Below the pieces are notes generated by a model that was given only the letters and a program-made list of their open reading frames with translations, ran no database searches and was not told the DNA's origin. Shown here one piece after another: positions 45,432-56,982 of a stretch of 64,000 nucleotides of DNA. The DNA is taken from NCBI GenBank assembly GCA_016508695.1, contig VNKQ01000020.1, forward strand, positions 868,001 to 932,000, given 5' to 3'. Within the stretch, counting starts at the first letter, position 1. Each line of letters begins with the position of its first letter. A program made the position numbers and the translations under genes. Source of the stretch: Hyphodiscus hymeniophilus. Lineage: Eukaryota > Ascomycota > Leotiomycetes > Helotiales > Hyphodiscaceae.

Positions 45432-45924
45432 GACAAGACAGAAGCGTGAGAGTACTATGGTGAAGTGAAAACCAGAAAGAACAGGACTTTGATCTTTATG
45501 CTATTGGTGCATGCTCACTCAGCTCAGGTACGAGATTTGAAGCAATTTCAAAGCTCCAGATCAGTAAGATATATGCTCATTGCTGATTAAGGCAAATGAC
45601 TAGCGAAATCACGGTAAACAGAACGCACGTGATCAACCCCATGGTCTTTGATTATAAAACGGGTTGCAAGATAATATGGAAAGACTGTAGTTGTAAGGGG
45701 TTTCGCAATGCAAGAAAACGCCGTGGGTTGGTATAGCGCAGGAGTAGCCAAGAACTCTCAAGGTACCTACTCTACTCGATTTTACCAGCTTTGTATGGGG
45801 ATGCACTAGGACCATTGGACCAATCAAATCATTGGCGAATCCAAGCGGAGCTTGCTTCGATAATCGAACATCAAGACAACCACTGTCGACCTCAACCCAG
45901 CCATTGCGCCTCCTCACCGCGACA
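45432..45924. promoter_or_regulatory. Divergent promoter region, aquaporin and nuo-24 genes
   Basis: 493 bp between the start codons hold both promoters. No specific element recognised. Confidence 0.5.
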
Positions 45925-46941
45925 ATGGCATCCAAACTCACTCCATATCTCTTCCGGTCTGCTGTTCGGCCAGTCCGCATAGCTTCACGAGTGCAATGCC
46001 GACCGTTTACGGCCAGCACAAGGTTTGGCAGTGATGCCCTTCACGTCGTGAGACCTCCGATCCCCCTCCCCCAACCCTCCTACACAGCTTGAGAAGCTCA
46101 TACATAGAATCACAGCATCGTGATACGCCCGAAAATAATGCGAACATCCCCTTCAAGTTCACAGAGCAGAACAACAAGCTCGTGGATGAGATTCTCAAAC
46201 GCTACCCACCCCAATACAAGAAAGCCGCTGTTATGCCAATCCTCGATCTGGGTCAACGACAGCATGGATTCACGAGCTTGAGTGTCATGAATGAGGTAGC
46301 TAGGATACTAGAGATGCCACCAATGCGAGTTTATGAGGTTGCGACGTTCTACACCATGTACAATCGTGATCCAGTCGGAAAATGGCATTTGCAAGTTTGC
46401 ACTACGGTAGGTCGAGGTACTTGGACATAAAGTGAGCAGCCTACTGATGTCACATCTGCAGACCCCATGCCAGCTTGGAGGCTGTGGTAGCGACAAGATC
46501 GTTCAAGCTATCAAAGATCATCTCGGAATCACCCCTGGCCACACCACTGAAGACGGACTTTTCACCTTCGTCGAAGTCGAATGCCTCGGCGCATGCGTCA
46601 ACGCACCAATGATTCAAATCAATGACGACTACTACGAGGATCTGACGCCCGAAACCACAGTTGCACTGTTGAAGGCATTACAAGCGAGCGCAAAGCATGT
46701 CGAGACCACCGCGTCAAGTTCCAATGTTGAAGGTGGAAAGGGTGCACTCACTGGCGACGATAAGAATGTCAAGAGTGGCTCCGAGGTAGGAGAAGGAGGT
46801 GGAAAGATCTATGAGGTGGATGGTGTGAAAGTCCCATCACCGGGCCCCATGAGTGGAAGGAAGACTTGTGAGAACCTTGCGGGGTTGACGAATTTGACCA
46901 GCGAGCCGTGGAGCACCGAGGTATTCCGAAAAGACTTGTAG
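45925..46941 (+). CDS. nuo-24: NADH:ubiquinone oxidoreductase 24-kDa subunit (NDUFV2)
   Basis: Exons 45925-46047, 46116-46406 and 46462-46941 give 297 aa. A basic mitochondrial presequence (MASKLTPYLFRSAVRPVRIA) is followed by the thioredoxin-like fold of complex I subunit NDUFV2. The ligands for the [2Fe-2S] cluster N1a are visible: Cys136 and Cys141 in QVCTTTPC, and Cys179 and Cys183 in VECLGACVNAP. GKWHLQV and YEVATFYTMYNR are family hallmarks. Cys146 in QLGGC is an additional cysteine. The C-terminal extension ends KVPSPGPMSGRKTCENLAG, common in fungi. Part of the NADH-oxidising module in the matrix arm. Confidence 0.95.
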
Positions 46942-47821
46942 ACTAGATGTTAAATTAAATGCATGTACATACCCCTTGTCTTCATGATACCGCATCGGCT
47001 CCCAGTGGCCTACAGACCTTTGGGACGTGTATCGGCTGCAGAGAAGCGGAGATCTCTTAGTTGTAAACCCAGAAGCTTCAAAAAGGGCCCGTCAGGCTTA
47101 ATGTTTATTTCAATATTCGCTATTACATGTTAATTCGAATCGTCTACTGGTCTTTGGTAGCTTTGGCTTATTGCATGCCGACGTTATGTTCGCATGACGA
47201 TTCATAGCAGCAAATAAAGAGAGCCGCTGCCCTCGGCCAGTGGCGGTAATAAATATCACAGATTGGCTTATTGAGACGTGTTTTATGAGTAGGTAGTTAT
47301 GTTTATAGATAAGATAGTTTGGATTCACGAATAAGTCTCCTGATCTGCGACGAGTGGTGGCATAACTACACTCGATCTGCGGTGCCTAACCCGCCTTCAG
47401 ACTTGCCTCTTTAAACAAATCAGTTTGCGCTTGGTAGTTGGAGTTAATTACTATGCCACCTCTGGTATTTAACAAGTTTTTTTGTCATTTCAGAGCGTCT
47501 GTAATATCTCTGCCTTCTCTCTACATTCGAGGAGTTTGAAAACAGTCAAAATTCCCTGGGACTTAGCCGGCAAGTGTCTGTGAGCCTTTTTGGGAGCAAA
47601 AGAACAAAAGCATTTATCAAAGGTGATTTGGCTAGCCTTGCTGCCTTTGGCAATGTGGTAGTAAACAAAATCATTATGTATATTTGTTGTCCTCTACAAT
47701 AAGACCTAGCCTCAGACCTGAAGAGGGACCACGATGCCTTGCTTCAGATAAACATTCCTTCTATAAAATCAGTAACGTAAAGGACAGAAATAAGAAGTCG
47801 TTCATCTTGCTCATTTCTCTC
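46942..47821. other. Convergent intergenic region
   Basis: About 880 bp of AT-rich DNA between nuo-24 and the CFEM gene. No gene seen. Confidence 0.5.
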
Positions 47822-48480
47822 TTACAGAATGACCGCAAACATGGCAGCAGCTCCGACCAAGACCTCTCTCACATGGAGCTTCTCACCAGGACTGGTCGAT
47901 ACTGTAGCTGGTATTCGAATCGTGGGTGATGCTGGTGAGATAGTTGGTGTGGTACCTGGTGAAGTCGTTGCCGCAGCTGGCAATACAGTGAATACACTCC
48001 CCGGTGCACCCATGGACGTGGTAGTAGGTAGGAAACTACCACCAGATATTACGGAATTTGCAAATGGGGCGCGCATTTCTATATGGATTGGCGGCTGTGG
48101 TGATGGCGAGGAGGGTGGCAACGCCGGGGGTGATAATTCTCCTGACCCTGCCTGTATATCACAGATCTCGCTAACAAGTCGGTAGACCGCTTGCAGAAAC
48201 GTCAGTGCATTGCAGTATGAAGGTTTTCTTATGACTACGTACTCAGGGCATCGGATGTAGAGCAGGCTTTCAGTACACACGGATTGACGGCCGTCGTGAT
48301 ATCAGACTTTGCTGAACCGCATTGGCAGGCATAGTCGTCCAGCCCACAGCCAGCACCAGAGATGGCCGCCGTCAAGCACGTGAGCGAACACGAAGGAAGC
48401 TGAGATACCGCATTGAAGATGGATTGAGATAATGCGACAGCTGCGAGCAGAGGCACGATTGCAGTTTGTGAGAAACGCAT
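47822..48480 (-). CDS. CFEM-domain GPI-anchored protein
   Basis: Exons 48480-48243 and 48189-47822 give 201 aa. A signal peptide (MRFSQTAIVPLLAAVALSQS) is followed by the eight-cysteine CFEM domain: Cys 31, 35, 45, 52, 54, 68, 73 and 89, with PSCSLTC, GLDDYACQC and the Asp before YACQC that in yeast CFEM proteins coordinates heme. A Pro/Ser/Thr-rich stalk and a hydrophobic C-terminus (EVLVGAAAMFAVIL) suggest GPI attachment to membrane or wall. CFEM proteins serve in heme/iron acquisition, wall stability or host interaction; which applies here is unknown. The intron (donor GTACGT) restores the eighth cysteine in SEIC, supporting the model. Confidence 0.9.
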
Positions 48481-50696
48481 CCTGGAGATTCCGCTGTGTT
48501 TTGAACGTCAAGAGGTAGCAAGACCTCTTTTGGTGACCTTGAATGAGAGAAGAAGGTAAAAGAGGGTGGAGGGTCGGTAAGATCTTTTATTGCGGTGCTC
48601 ATTGGAAGTATCTGCATTTTCGCTTGCCCTGATTATGGGGAAAGCGTCTTCTGACAAGGTACTATTCCCCTGTTTGTTGACCATCCTCGGCAGCACTTCT
48701 GAACAGGACGAGTCTGCTCACAACAGCTCAATCGGGAAGGGCGACAGAGCTGAAAGGGATTGACTTTACCGTATTGAGCATGAATCAATAAACACCAAGG
48801 GTACAAGGGTAAGTAAGAACCAAAGATCAGGTGCTAGGTCGTCGTCCAACCCTTGGCAAAGTCCGAGCAAACTTTTCAAAGGAAGCAATAGGATTGGTTA
48901 ATAAGCTATGATCTCGGCCATATCCGTCACTTGAACCAGGCTAGATCATAAAAGTTTGCACTTGTAGAAGCTCCTGTCTTGAAGGCCCTTGGCGGTATGG
49001 TCATGTATTGGCTCTAGATTAGGTAGTACTGTACAGCGACTTCGCTCTCTAGATGGTTGCGAAGAAAATCGAAAAGTGCAGTCAGGGTATTAAGAACAAC
49101 TTTGCAGAGAAAATGATAGATACTTTCGATAATGCCTCAACATTGTAAAACTTGTGGCAGAGAAAATTACCCAGGCCACTTTTAGAAACCGGGATACCAT
49201 ATCCATGAACACAGTCTGGGGAAATAAGAGGGCTTGTTAATCCTAGGGAAAATAAAGTTGACCAGGTCCACTTCGCTGCCGCCACTCACGTAGGCCATAG
49301 AAGGCCAGTGGCGCAACACCGCTGTCTTTGCACATGATTGTATGGGAGGAGATGTACACATATACCGAGGTGAGTCGTGTAAGTTGAGGAAATGATGATT
49401 TGGGGCGGGGGGGTTTCTAAAGATCATTCCCGCAGTCTAATGGATGATCTGCGGGATGATGGCATATCCAGTATGGCAATCACTGGGCTTTGTGCGCAAG
49501 GACAGACAGAATTGGTCCTACTGCAATTCGAAATCAGTTGAAAAATCAGATTCTGATCGCAATTCATCTAGGAGAGATGTGTATGTACCGACCTAGGATA
49601 CCTCTCTTGCGGATGCAGGAAGAAAAGAGTCAGATGCCCGTTGATCTTGCACGCCCACTTTTTGATCGCAACTCCCAAAATGGAAAGAGAGCTAAGGTTG
49701 CCGTCCTCACATACACGACAAGTCTGGATTAGTGTAGATACTATTGACAGCCACATCAACTTCGAAGAGTGGAGTTGTGGTATGGAGAGGCCCGAGGTTT
49801 TCTTCCCGTGTCTGTGGAGATAGAGGGGTAGCTCGGCTGTCCCCTGACTCTGCTTTTTCATGTGAGACTCCCGACATTGACGACAATGATGATCTTAGCC
49901 AGGGGAGAAACCGGAACGAGGCAGCAATTCGCTAAGGAACCAGAAGAGATTGGCCAAAGGCTAAACTTTGTAAACCCAAAAGAAATGTTGAGGCATTGTG
50001 TTGCATGCAGTAAACGATTGGCCGATAAATGCGACGCGAAAGCAACGTACAGTACTTTAAAAAAAAAAACTTGCGAAGACTATTCGCTGCGATCTAAAAC
50101 GCTCAAAATTTCTGAAATACCATCCTAGATATTGCAAAACTCTTTTACCCTTCGTGCTCTCCAGGGTCTCGAGGAACATGCTCGTCAACATTCGTCAATA
50201 TCAAAGCACGCTTAAACGCTCAAGCCAGAGGACCAGCATAAATACACTTGTGAAAATGATTAAGCTGAAGTATCGATTCAAAAGATTTTAGGTTCTAGAC
50301 AGGGTTTTTGCCTGGGTATTTGGAACTGTTTAGAAAATATCACCTAAAACAGTCCTTGAAAGTTGGTGTCCGATTCTCCCCCTCTTGCCCACTTGATGCA
50401 ACACATCGACAACAACACCACACGCGAGGCAGCAAGGAGCCCCGTAATCTGCTCAATCTATCAAGCGCCCCTTTGAGCGCCAGGTCGAACTCGACCACCC
50501 TCTTCCGACCAATAGTATCATCCTCAAAACCTCCAAACCTCAAACCCTCAAGTTGAGGATAGCACCAGTTCTCCTACACGAGATCGAGACAATGTTCGAT
50601 CCTTGATCAAAGACTCGTTTGAATCCTCCCCTCTTGCCTCTAAATTGAGCGCTCTAAAGCCATGACCCGGAACCAAGAAGCTCCAAACACACCAAC
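48481..50696. other. Gene-poor region
   Basis: About 2.2 kb without a supported gene. Overlapping short frames at 49490-49935 lie in several phases without domain signal. An A-run (50057-50069) is present. Confidence 0.45.
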
Positions 50697-51338
50697 TCAG
50701 AATCCATTAACGACCTTACTCGCATACTTTCGATGCAACAGAAACCGGTTCTGACTTATTCGGAGTTTACTCTCTGTCATCTCCTCCCTCCCACTCAATT
50801 CGGCGAAGTTGGCGCTATTTAATTGCGCGCCGCCGTTTTCTCGACTATCTGGTGACGCCCCCTCTTGGTCCGCGACACCACTGGCCGCAATTGATGAGTT
50901 AGGAGGATCGCTATGCATCAGGACTTTCCAGACGAGATTCATCCAGGCAACATCAACGGGCTCGTCTGGGTGACTTGCCCATGGAGACCACTAGACCGAC
51001 AATTAGCAAGTGCCTATCTGACATAGTCTTCGAGAGAATCAGATGCGCATTTATGTTCACTTGATAAACTGCGTCCTTGTCGATTGAGGGGGGAACATGT
51101 GCGAATGATGCGACGAGAGCGTTCTTACCATGACAGCAGGCCTGTCGAACGAGTTATGGGCAAGCATGACAATGGCGCGATGTGACGCTCCATAGTCCAA
51201 CCACTTGGGAATGAAGGAGAAGAGCATCGGGAAAGCGATTGTGGAGAAAGAACGACAGACAAGACGACATTCTGGTAGGGAAGATGTGGGGACGTGAAGT
51301 AGGATTTCGCGCAGAATTTCTGGTGGAAGATTGTCCAT
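50697..51338 (-). CDS. Small F-box protein
   Basis: Exons 51338-51129 and 50990-50697 give 167 aa. MDNLPPEILREILLHVPTSS followed by LPECRLVCRSFSTIAFPMLF is a canonical N-terminal F-box, the Skp1-binding motif of SCF ubiquitin ligases. After the intron, WSPWASHPDEPVDVAWMNLVWKVL resembles a short helical region, then a low-complexity polar tail. There are no leucine-rich or WD repeats, so no substrate-binding domain is recognisable. The protein is short for an F-box family member, and the gene may have lost its 3' part or end early. Intron 138 nt, GTAAGA donor, CTAG acceptor; frame continuity supports it. Confidence 0.7.
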
Positions 51339-51608
51339 CTTCGCGGTACACAAGATGAACGTTTGCGAAGAAAGATCAATCTGAAGCTCGAAAATGGGAA
51401 AATATGTTTTTAAGATTTAATTTCGTGGCCACAGCCAGTGGCAAGTGTCAGCACTGGGAAGAGGCTGACGTGAGGTTGATGATTACTGTCTCCGGCAATC
51501 GCCTTCGTAAAGTCGTATCCTTCGTAACCATCAGGGTATACCTTGAAAGCAATGCAACACCATCACCAAAAATAAATGAGCTCACTTTCTATGACTCCAC
51601 TTAATACC

Positions 51609-52989
51609 TCAACTCCTGCGCAGAAGTCCCTCGGCCTCTTTCTGTTCTTCAGCCCACCACTCCTTGAACATGATCAATCGCTTTGTCCGCTCCTTCGCCA
51701 TCTTCATACCTGGTGTCGTTTTCATCAGGCTCTCTAATTTCTCCAGTTTGTCGTCGAAATGATTGAGAGTGTCGACCATGCTTCTCGCACCTTTCGCACC
51801 ACCAAATGTGAACGTCCGACCAATCCCAACAGCTCCAATAGCATCCAGCCGATCTGCATCTTGGACTACCGCCAGCTCAGGATATTTCTGAATTAGGGCC
51901 GTAACAGCCGCCGGGTCTTTGATTTCGGAGGAGTACGAGACGCCCAGTACGATGCGTTGTACCCTCACAGCCAATTCCTCGGGTGCGCCAAAGCTCAACA
52001 GTGTGGATAGAACCAGTGTGTTTCCATCCTGACCAGGCAGTAAGTACTTTTTATCACCCACATCGTGCAGCAACGCGGCTAGCGTAATGACATGGAGATC
52101 GAGATCCTCGTCCTCGTCAAACATTGGGCTCTCCTCCCGTTGCGCATTGATCTCTTTGTATATCAAATGTGCAAGACCCACGACGCGCCGGATGTGATTG
52201 AAATCGTGACTACCATCGTAGTTACTCATATACTTCTCGACGAATCCAGAGACTTTAGGTATCAGGGCCGCATTGTGGCTCACTTTCGCCTTCTTCTTCT
52301 TGGGCTTCGACTTAGGTCTGGGAAGCGGTTCAACACCCCCAGGGGCATCTCCTTCACCATCTGAGTACTCTCGGAATTCTGGAAATCGAGAACGTCGTCG
52401 CATGCCAAGCTTCTGCCTCATACGAGCCAGATTTCTCTTCTTGATGTCGAACCCTTCCGTCAGCAGCGCCTTTGTAATCTGGTCATCGTTCAGGTTTTTA
52501 TTGTAGTAATAGAGAATCCGCTCTTTGAGTTCCTGGGTCGGTGGGACCCGCTGCTTCTTCCTTGGTACATTCCAATTTGTAAGTCGCCTGGAAATGGTGC
52601 GTTCGCTGATATCCAGACCATGTTCGAGATTCAGTCGGCGGGCGATGTCAATGATTGGGACTGTGATAACCTTGGAATTAGCATTGCTTGTTGAGAGATG
52701 GGTAGAATTCAAGAAAGTCAGACGTGTCTAAAGTAATTGCATCACGTTCAGGCTCCCAAGTCAATCCAAAGATAACGAGCAGACTCGTGAAACACGCACC
52801 GTCGTCTTCCGTAAACAATTTAATGATGAATTCTTTGTAGTCGTCGAGCGTTGGGCAACTCTGAGGTCGGCCGCGTTTCTTAGATGAATTCGCTGCACCA
52901 TCATCGTTGGTCGTTGCTATTGTATCGCCAGTCGTTGCGGCGGGAATGCTGGTGTCGCTGTCGGAGCCGTCGCTCTCGTTAGAGGACAT
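51609..52989 (-). CDS. AT-hook / double HTH / HD-phosphohydrolase fusion protein
   Basis: Exons 52989-52800 and 52660-51609 give 413 aa. Residues 37-43 (KKRGRPQ) contain the AT-hook core RGRP. Residues 48-95 (YKEFIIKLFTEDD, IIDIARRLNLEHGLDISERT, ISRRLTNW) and 105-150 (ELKERILYYYNKNL, ITKALLTEGFDIKK, LARMRQKLG) are two related helix-turn-helix-like units resembling the Clr5-type modules of fungal integrase-like proteins. After a basic linker (KPKKKKAKV), residues about 197-370 form an HD-domain phosphohydrolase of the YedJ type: SHDFNHIRRV, AALLHDVGDKKY and QDADRLDAIGAVGIG supply the H...HD...D metal site. The intron (GTGCGT to CACAG) removes a stop and completes the first HTH. I know the HD part as a separate short protein, so the fusion is unusual. 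DNA binding and nucleotide hydrolysis are inferred. Confidence 0.85.
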
Positions 52990-53162
52990 GTTGGATATTG
53001 TCCAAGAGGTTGTTATGGTTCAGGAGAATGATGCGGGTGTTTTGCCGCAGAGCAGGGCTTTGCCAGGAGGGGTTGCTCTCGTCTACCGTAGAGTTGTGAT
53101 AGGTTCCGTCGTTCATTCCACTTGTCCATATCAACTGCTTTCCAAAATACCGAATCCGCGCT

Positions 53163-53712
53163 TCAAATTGTTAAAACGATCCCAGTACTGGAACTGACAT
53201 CGAATTGTGTCTGCAGCTCTACTCGTATATCAATGCCGATAGACAGGAGTTTACACTTTGGGCTTTTATCACGCTCCCTGGTCCGGGGATTGAGAGGGCG
53301 TGGAATACCGCTCGAAAACTTGAGAATTGTATGTGTCAAGGAACCCCTATCATGACTACCCTGAATAAGGTTATAGAATGATGCCTTGTCACGTAAAAGC
53401 TCTTCCGGCTTCCCAAACTTTGCGACGTTTCCATCACTCATCACCATAACAAGGTCGAATTGGGCAATAGTCCTCAAGCGATGGGCTACAACCATCAGTG
53501 TTCCAGTAAACTCATATCTGATAATTTCCTGGATCAACAAATCCGTCTCGTTGTCGACGGCCGACGTGGCTTTGTTAAGTATCATTATTTTCGGGTTCAT
53601 GAGTAGGACTCGCGCAAGGCAGCGTAGTTGTCGTTGACCCTGTGAAACATTCGCTCCGCCTGCGCTGATCTGCGACCGAGAGTAAACAGGCCTGATTTTG
53701 GGTCTCCTGCAA
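53163..53712 (-). pseudogene. Truncated ABC transporter (ABCC/MRP) nucleotide-binding domain remnant
   Basis: Only the end of the second nucleotide-binding domain remains. It includes SAGGANVSQGQRQLRCLARV (signature loop) and the H-loop MVVAHRLRTIAQFDLVMV, followed by FGKPEELLRDK. The Walker A, Q-loop and all membrane spans are missing. The Walker B, normally ILDEATSAVD, reads ILNKATSAVD, with Asp to Asn and the catalytic Glu to Lys. The frame upstream of about 53712 loses similarity. I read it as a 5'-truncated, decaying copy of an ABCC-type multidrug/conjugate exporter gene. It is next to the cyclase gene, whose promoter starts where the remnant ends. Confidence 0.75.
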
Positions 53713-53828
53713 TAATAATCAGTATCTCTGAAGATTGGACGACTCTCATGTGGTTATTCCGAGTTGAGATTGAACTTTATTGACTCGATGGCAATAATTT
53801 TGATGTCTGTGCCCGAGGATGCTACCCC

Positions 53829-53850
53829 GCTACCCCGCAGGCGGGGTAGC
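53829..53850 (+). promoter_or_regulatory. GC-rich perfect hairpin/palindrome upstream of the cyclase gene
   Basis: GCTACCCCGC (53829-53838), a 2-nt loop and GCGGGGTAGC (53841-53850) form a perfect 10-bp inverted repeat. The left arm is duplicated just before it (53821-53830). It lies about 100 bp before the ATG at 53952, so it is either a palindromic regulator site (CCCCGC is a typical zinc-finger target type) or a 5' UTR hairpin. Confidence 0.6.
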
Positions 53851-53951
53851 TTCGACGAGGGAACGCTTTATATCCCCACCTTTACATCCTTTACAATCCC
53901 AATTGACATCCAATACACAGAATTATCTATTCCAATTAGAATCTCAGCACA

Positions 53952-55356
53952 ATGACGAACCAATCCTCAACAGCGAATGCCCGGCTCACCAAGATCACGG
54001 ATTTCTTGACGGGAAACAAGACTGCTTCTGCTATTCCTTGGGATCCAGATTGTACCAAATTCCCCGATAGGAAGGATGTTCCTAGGAGAGAGGATGGGCC
54101 AGATGAAGCGTATGTGGTACTATGTAGAGTTCATGGTTTAATACTAATATTGAACAGCGCCTGGGTTTGGGGAACCGATGATTTTGTATTGCTCCTACTC
54201 ATATCCGTGGATGAATAACTGCTCATCTACAACACAGATTGGTCGCCTCAACCTTCTTACCCCGACACGTGTTACGGCTGCCTCTAAGGAGATCAAGTCC
54301 GGCGAGATCGTGCCTTTGAACCTTCCTCTGAACGTTCCCAACATCCCAGCATTTGGTCGAGAAGTGTTTCAGCACGAAATCAAACCATTGAGTGACGCCG
54401 GTGTGGCGTACGATGATAAATACAGCTTGAATACACAAAGCGGGACTCAATGGGATGGCTTCAGACATATTGCACATATGCCGACGCAAACGTTTTACAA
54501 CGGGACCAAAGCAAAGGATATCGAAGGGCCAGAGAAGGATGCTCATAAGTGTGGAATCCATCACTGGGCCGAACACGGAATCGCTGGCCGTGGAGTGCTT
54601 CTAGACTATTGGGGGTATGCCCAAAAGAAAGGGATAACTTATGGTATTGAACTGTCCTCCAAGGACGACTTGGGCTAATGCATGTAAGATCCCTACGACT
54701 ATTATCAGATCTCTTGGACCGAGCTTCAGGCATGTGGAAAAGCTCAAGGTATCGATATCCGACCGGCAGCTCAAGGAGGAGATATCCAGATTGGCGATCT
54801 CCTTTTCGTCCGGTCAGGTTTTGTCTCCACCTACCATACCAAGTCTCCAGATGCTCGCGCAGCCGCCGCCCTGAGACCACATACTTCTGGCAAAGATGAT
54901 GGACAACGCTGGGCCGGAGTAAAGCAAGAAGAAGCTATGAAAGATTGGCTTCATGATTGCTATTTCTCCGCCGTTGCTGGAGATGCTCCGGCATTTGAAG
55001 CTTGGCCTAGTCACGAGGAGTATATGCTGCATGAATACATTTTGGCGCTTTGGGGAATGCCACTTGGAGAGATGTTTGACCTGGAGAAGTTGGCGAAGAC
55101 TTGCACGGAGAAGAACAGATGGACGTTCTTTGTCACGAGTGAGAAAGATCATTCCTTAAGATTATTCTGTTGCAGACTCATCTGCCGCAATCCCCAGTCA
55201 TTTACTCCTGATATCCCACAAAACATTCGCATCACCTTCGCTCTTTACTCCGTGTGCTTCATGAAAATCAAATCGCTGACCTAACGTACCCCAGGCTCGC
55301 CAAGCCATTGTGAAGGTGGAGTATCTTCTCATGGCAATGCTCTCGCTATCTTCTGA
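53952..55356 (+). CDS. Putative cyclase / kynurenine-formamidase-like hydrolase
   Basis: Exons 53952-54109, 54158-54185, 54238-54643, 54689-55138 and 55295-55356 give 367 aa. GRLNLLTPTRV and SGTQWDGFRHIAHMP are the fungal forms of the metal-binding signature of the putative-cyclase family (PF04199 type, which includes bacterial kynurenine formamidases and isatin hydrolase). GRGVLLDYWGYA, GDLLFVRSGF and EAWPSHEEYMLHEYILALWG follow. The last exon ends SSHGNALAIF, close to the common family end. The 28-nt exon 2 (AAWVWGTDDF) is small but keeps frame. The last intron is 156 nt and could hide another exon. Substrate unknown; genes of this family often sit in metabolic clusters. Confidence 0.83.
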
Positions 55357-55431
55357 GCGCTATTGCTGACATATTTAAACATCATATGTGGATATAGCAT
55401 CTACCCGTGTGGCAAAACCCGAATTCGTTTC

Positions 55432-56319
55432 TTAGGCTTCTCTTCCTTCCTTCTTTATCTTTCGTGCACCAGGTGTGCTAAATTTTCGATCCCACGAAAC
55501 CCTGCTCTCTGACTTCCAATGGACACGCATTTTCCTGCTACGTTCCTGTACCCTAGGCTCCTGAGCAGTTACCTGCTGTGCCTTCTGTGTCTGTGGCACA
55601 TCCGCCTCTTTTACTGGCACCGTTATTCCTTCCATCGCCATCCTTCTTGCGTTCCTCAACATATCAATCAGTTCCTCCTCCCTTCGATAATTCCTGTCAA
55701 GATCTTCCTCAAGGGATCGTCTTAATTCCCTCTCCCCGACGAGTTCCCTCCGCAATCTTTCCACCTGTTCCTGTAATCCATCAACCTGTTCCTGGAATCT
55801 ATTCCTCTCTTGCTTAGTTTTCTGGATATCATTTATGGCTTTGGAATATATCTCCTCTGCTTGATGTAGATCCTTTCGTAGAGAAGCCTCTGCGTCTTTC
55901 CTCATCTCCAGCTCCTCTCGCAATTCTTGAACTTTGGTTTCCAAGCTTGCCAGCTGGTTTCTGACATCCTTTTCGAATGCAGTCGGGTCTTTGGTCGAAT
56001 TGTAGTTCGTGCTCAGTGTCGAGCTCTCAGGGGTAGGTGGTCTTCTGGATTGACGCACGCCAGGCGTTGGTGATCTTTTTCTAGTCTTCGAATGGAATTC
56101 ATCTTGAGGGGATGGTGGTGGTGTCTGTTCTTGCTGCGGAGATCTGTACCTCATTGGCCTTGCTGGAACTTCAGGTCGAGAATGAGGATGTACCGGCAGA
56201 GGACTTCGATCTATGTCTGCCTCTGCCTCGTTCGCCCTCGAAGTGCCGGTATTAACATTTGATTGTGTTGCGGCCGTTGTTAAGGCCTGAGTAATCTTTT
56301 CGATTCGTTTACCAGTCAT
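55432..56319 (-). CDS. Coiled-coil protein of unknown function
   Basis: Single exon, 295 aa from the ATG at 56319 (MTGKRIEKITQALTTA). The first 125 residues are Pro/Ser/Arg-rich and probably disordered (QQEQTPPPSPQDEF, RQSRRPPTPESS). Residues about 130-220 form a long heptad-like coiled coil (FEKDVRNQLASLETKVQEL to RNYRREEELIDMLRN). The C-terminus is basic (RSRKMRVHWKSESRVSWDR). No family recognised. Likely a scaffold or self-associating protein; upstream exons are possible because no strong promoter context was seen. Convergent with the cyclase gene, 75 bp apart. Confidence 0.65.
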   Translation of the reverse strand: MTGKRIEKITQALTTAATQSNVNTGTSRANEAEADIDRSPLPVHPHSRPEVPARPMRYRSPQQEQTPPPSPQDEFHSKTRKRSPTPGVRQSRRPPTPESSTLSTNYNSTKDPTAFEKDVRNQLASLETKVQELREELEMRKDAEASLRKDLHQAEEIYSKAINDIQKTKQERNRFQEQVDGLQEQVERLRRELVGERELRRSLEEDLDRNYRREEELIDMLRNARRMAMEGITVPVKEADVPQTQKAQQVTAQEPRVQERSRKMRVHWKSESRVSWDRKFSTPGARKIKKEGREA

Positions 56320-56596
56320 TCTGTTTGTGTTTAATGTACGATCCAAAAGCAGGTATTTGGTACAGAACTAAATGAGATTACGAGTTGAAGAGGATTCAAT
56401 TGATGAATGTAATGGACTAAATGCTGGCGAGAATCACAAAAACCTCCTAATTTACCTCAACTAAGGGTCACCAAAGTCGGGCGAGAGCAGTACTTGGGAT
56501 GAGGGCATCTCTCTATTATGCACCGCATGTGTTTCGTGCTGATTCGACAATTACTTTGCATTTGCATATGTCTGACTCTGCATTTCGCTCTTTCCG

Positions 56597-56760
56597 GTGA
56601 GCTGCATCCCACATCTCCGTTCCATTGGATCTAACGTGCATCTTGTATCAATGCCCACATAATATCCCCAGGAAACCGGTCGAATCATCTATTCAATCAG
56701 GACTAGTACTACAATCCTCAAAAAGGAAGTCGAGATGCAAAGTAAATCGTCGCCACCTCG
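56597..56760 (+). repeat. Direct repeat copy A flanking the F-box pseudogene
   Basis: About 160 bp similar to 58626-58786. An identical 29-bp core (56659-56687 and 58681-58709) begins ATAATATCCCCAGGAAACCG, and flanking similarity is interrupted by small changes. On the minus strand it ends a reading frame with FLRIVVLVLIE. Confidence 0.7.
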
Positions 56761-56982
56761 GACGTCTATAACGGCTACGTTCTTCCGCACGGAATACAAA
56801 CAACCACAACTGCTTCCATACCTCCACGTATTGTACATCTCGATTGTCGTGATGTCCATCCAACTGTCGAACAGTTCCTTTTGGGCGTTCACGGGTACCA
56901 CAAACGTCTGGATATTCTTTTTTGATCGACGCCTAAAAGGCTGGCGCATTCCGCTCACTTGAGCCAGCGCCTTCATGTCTAC

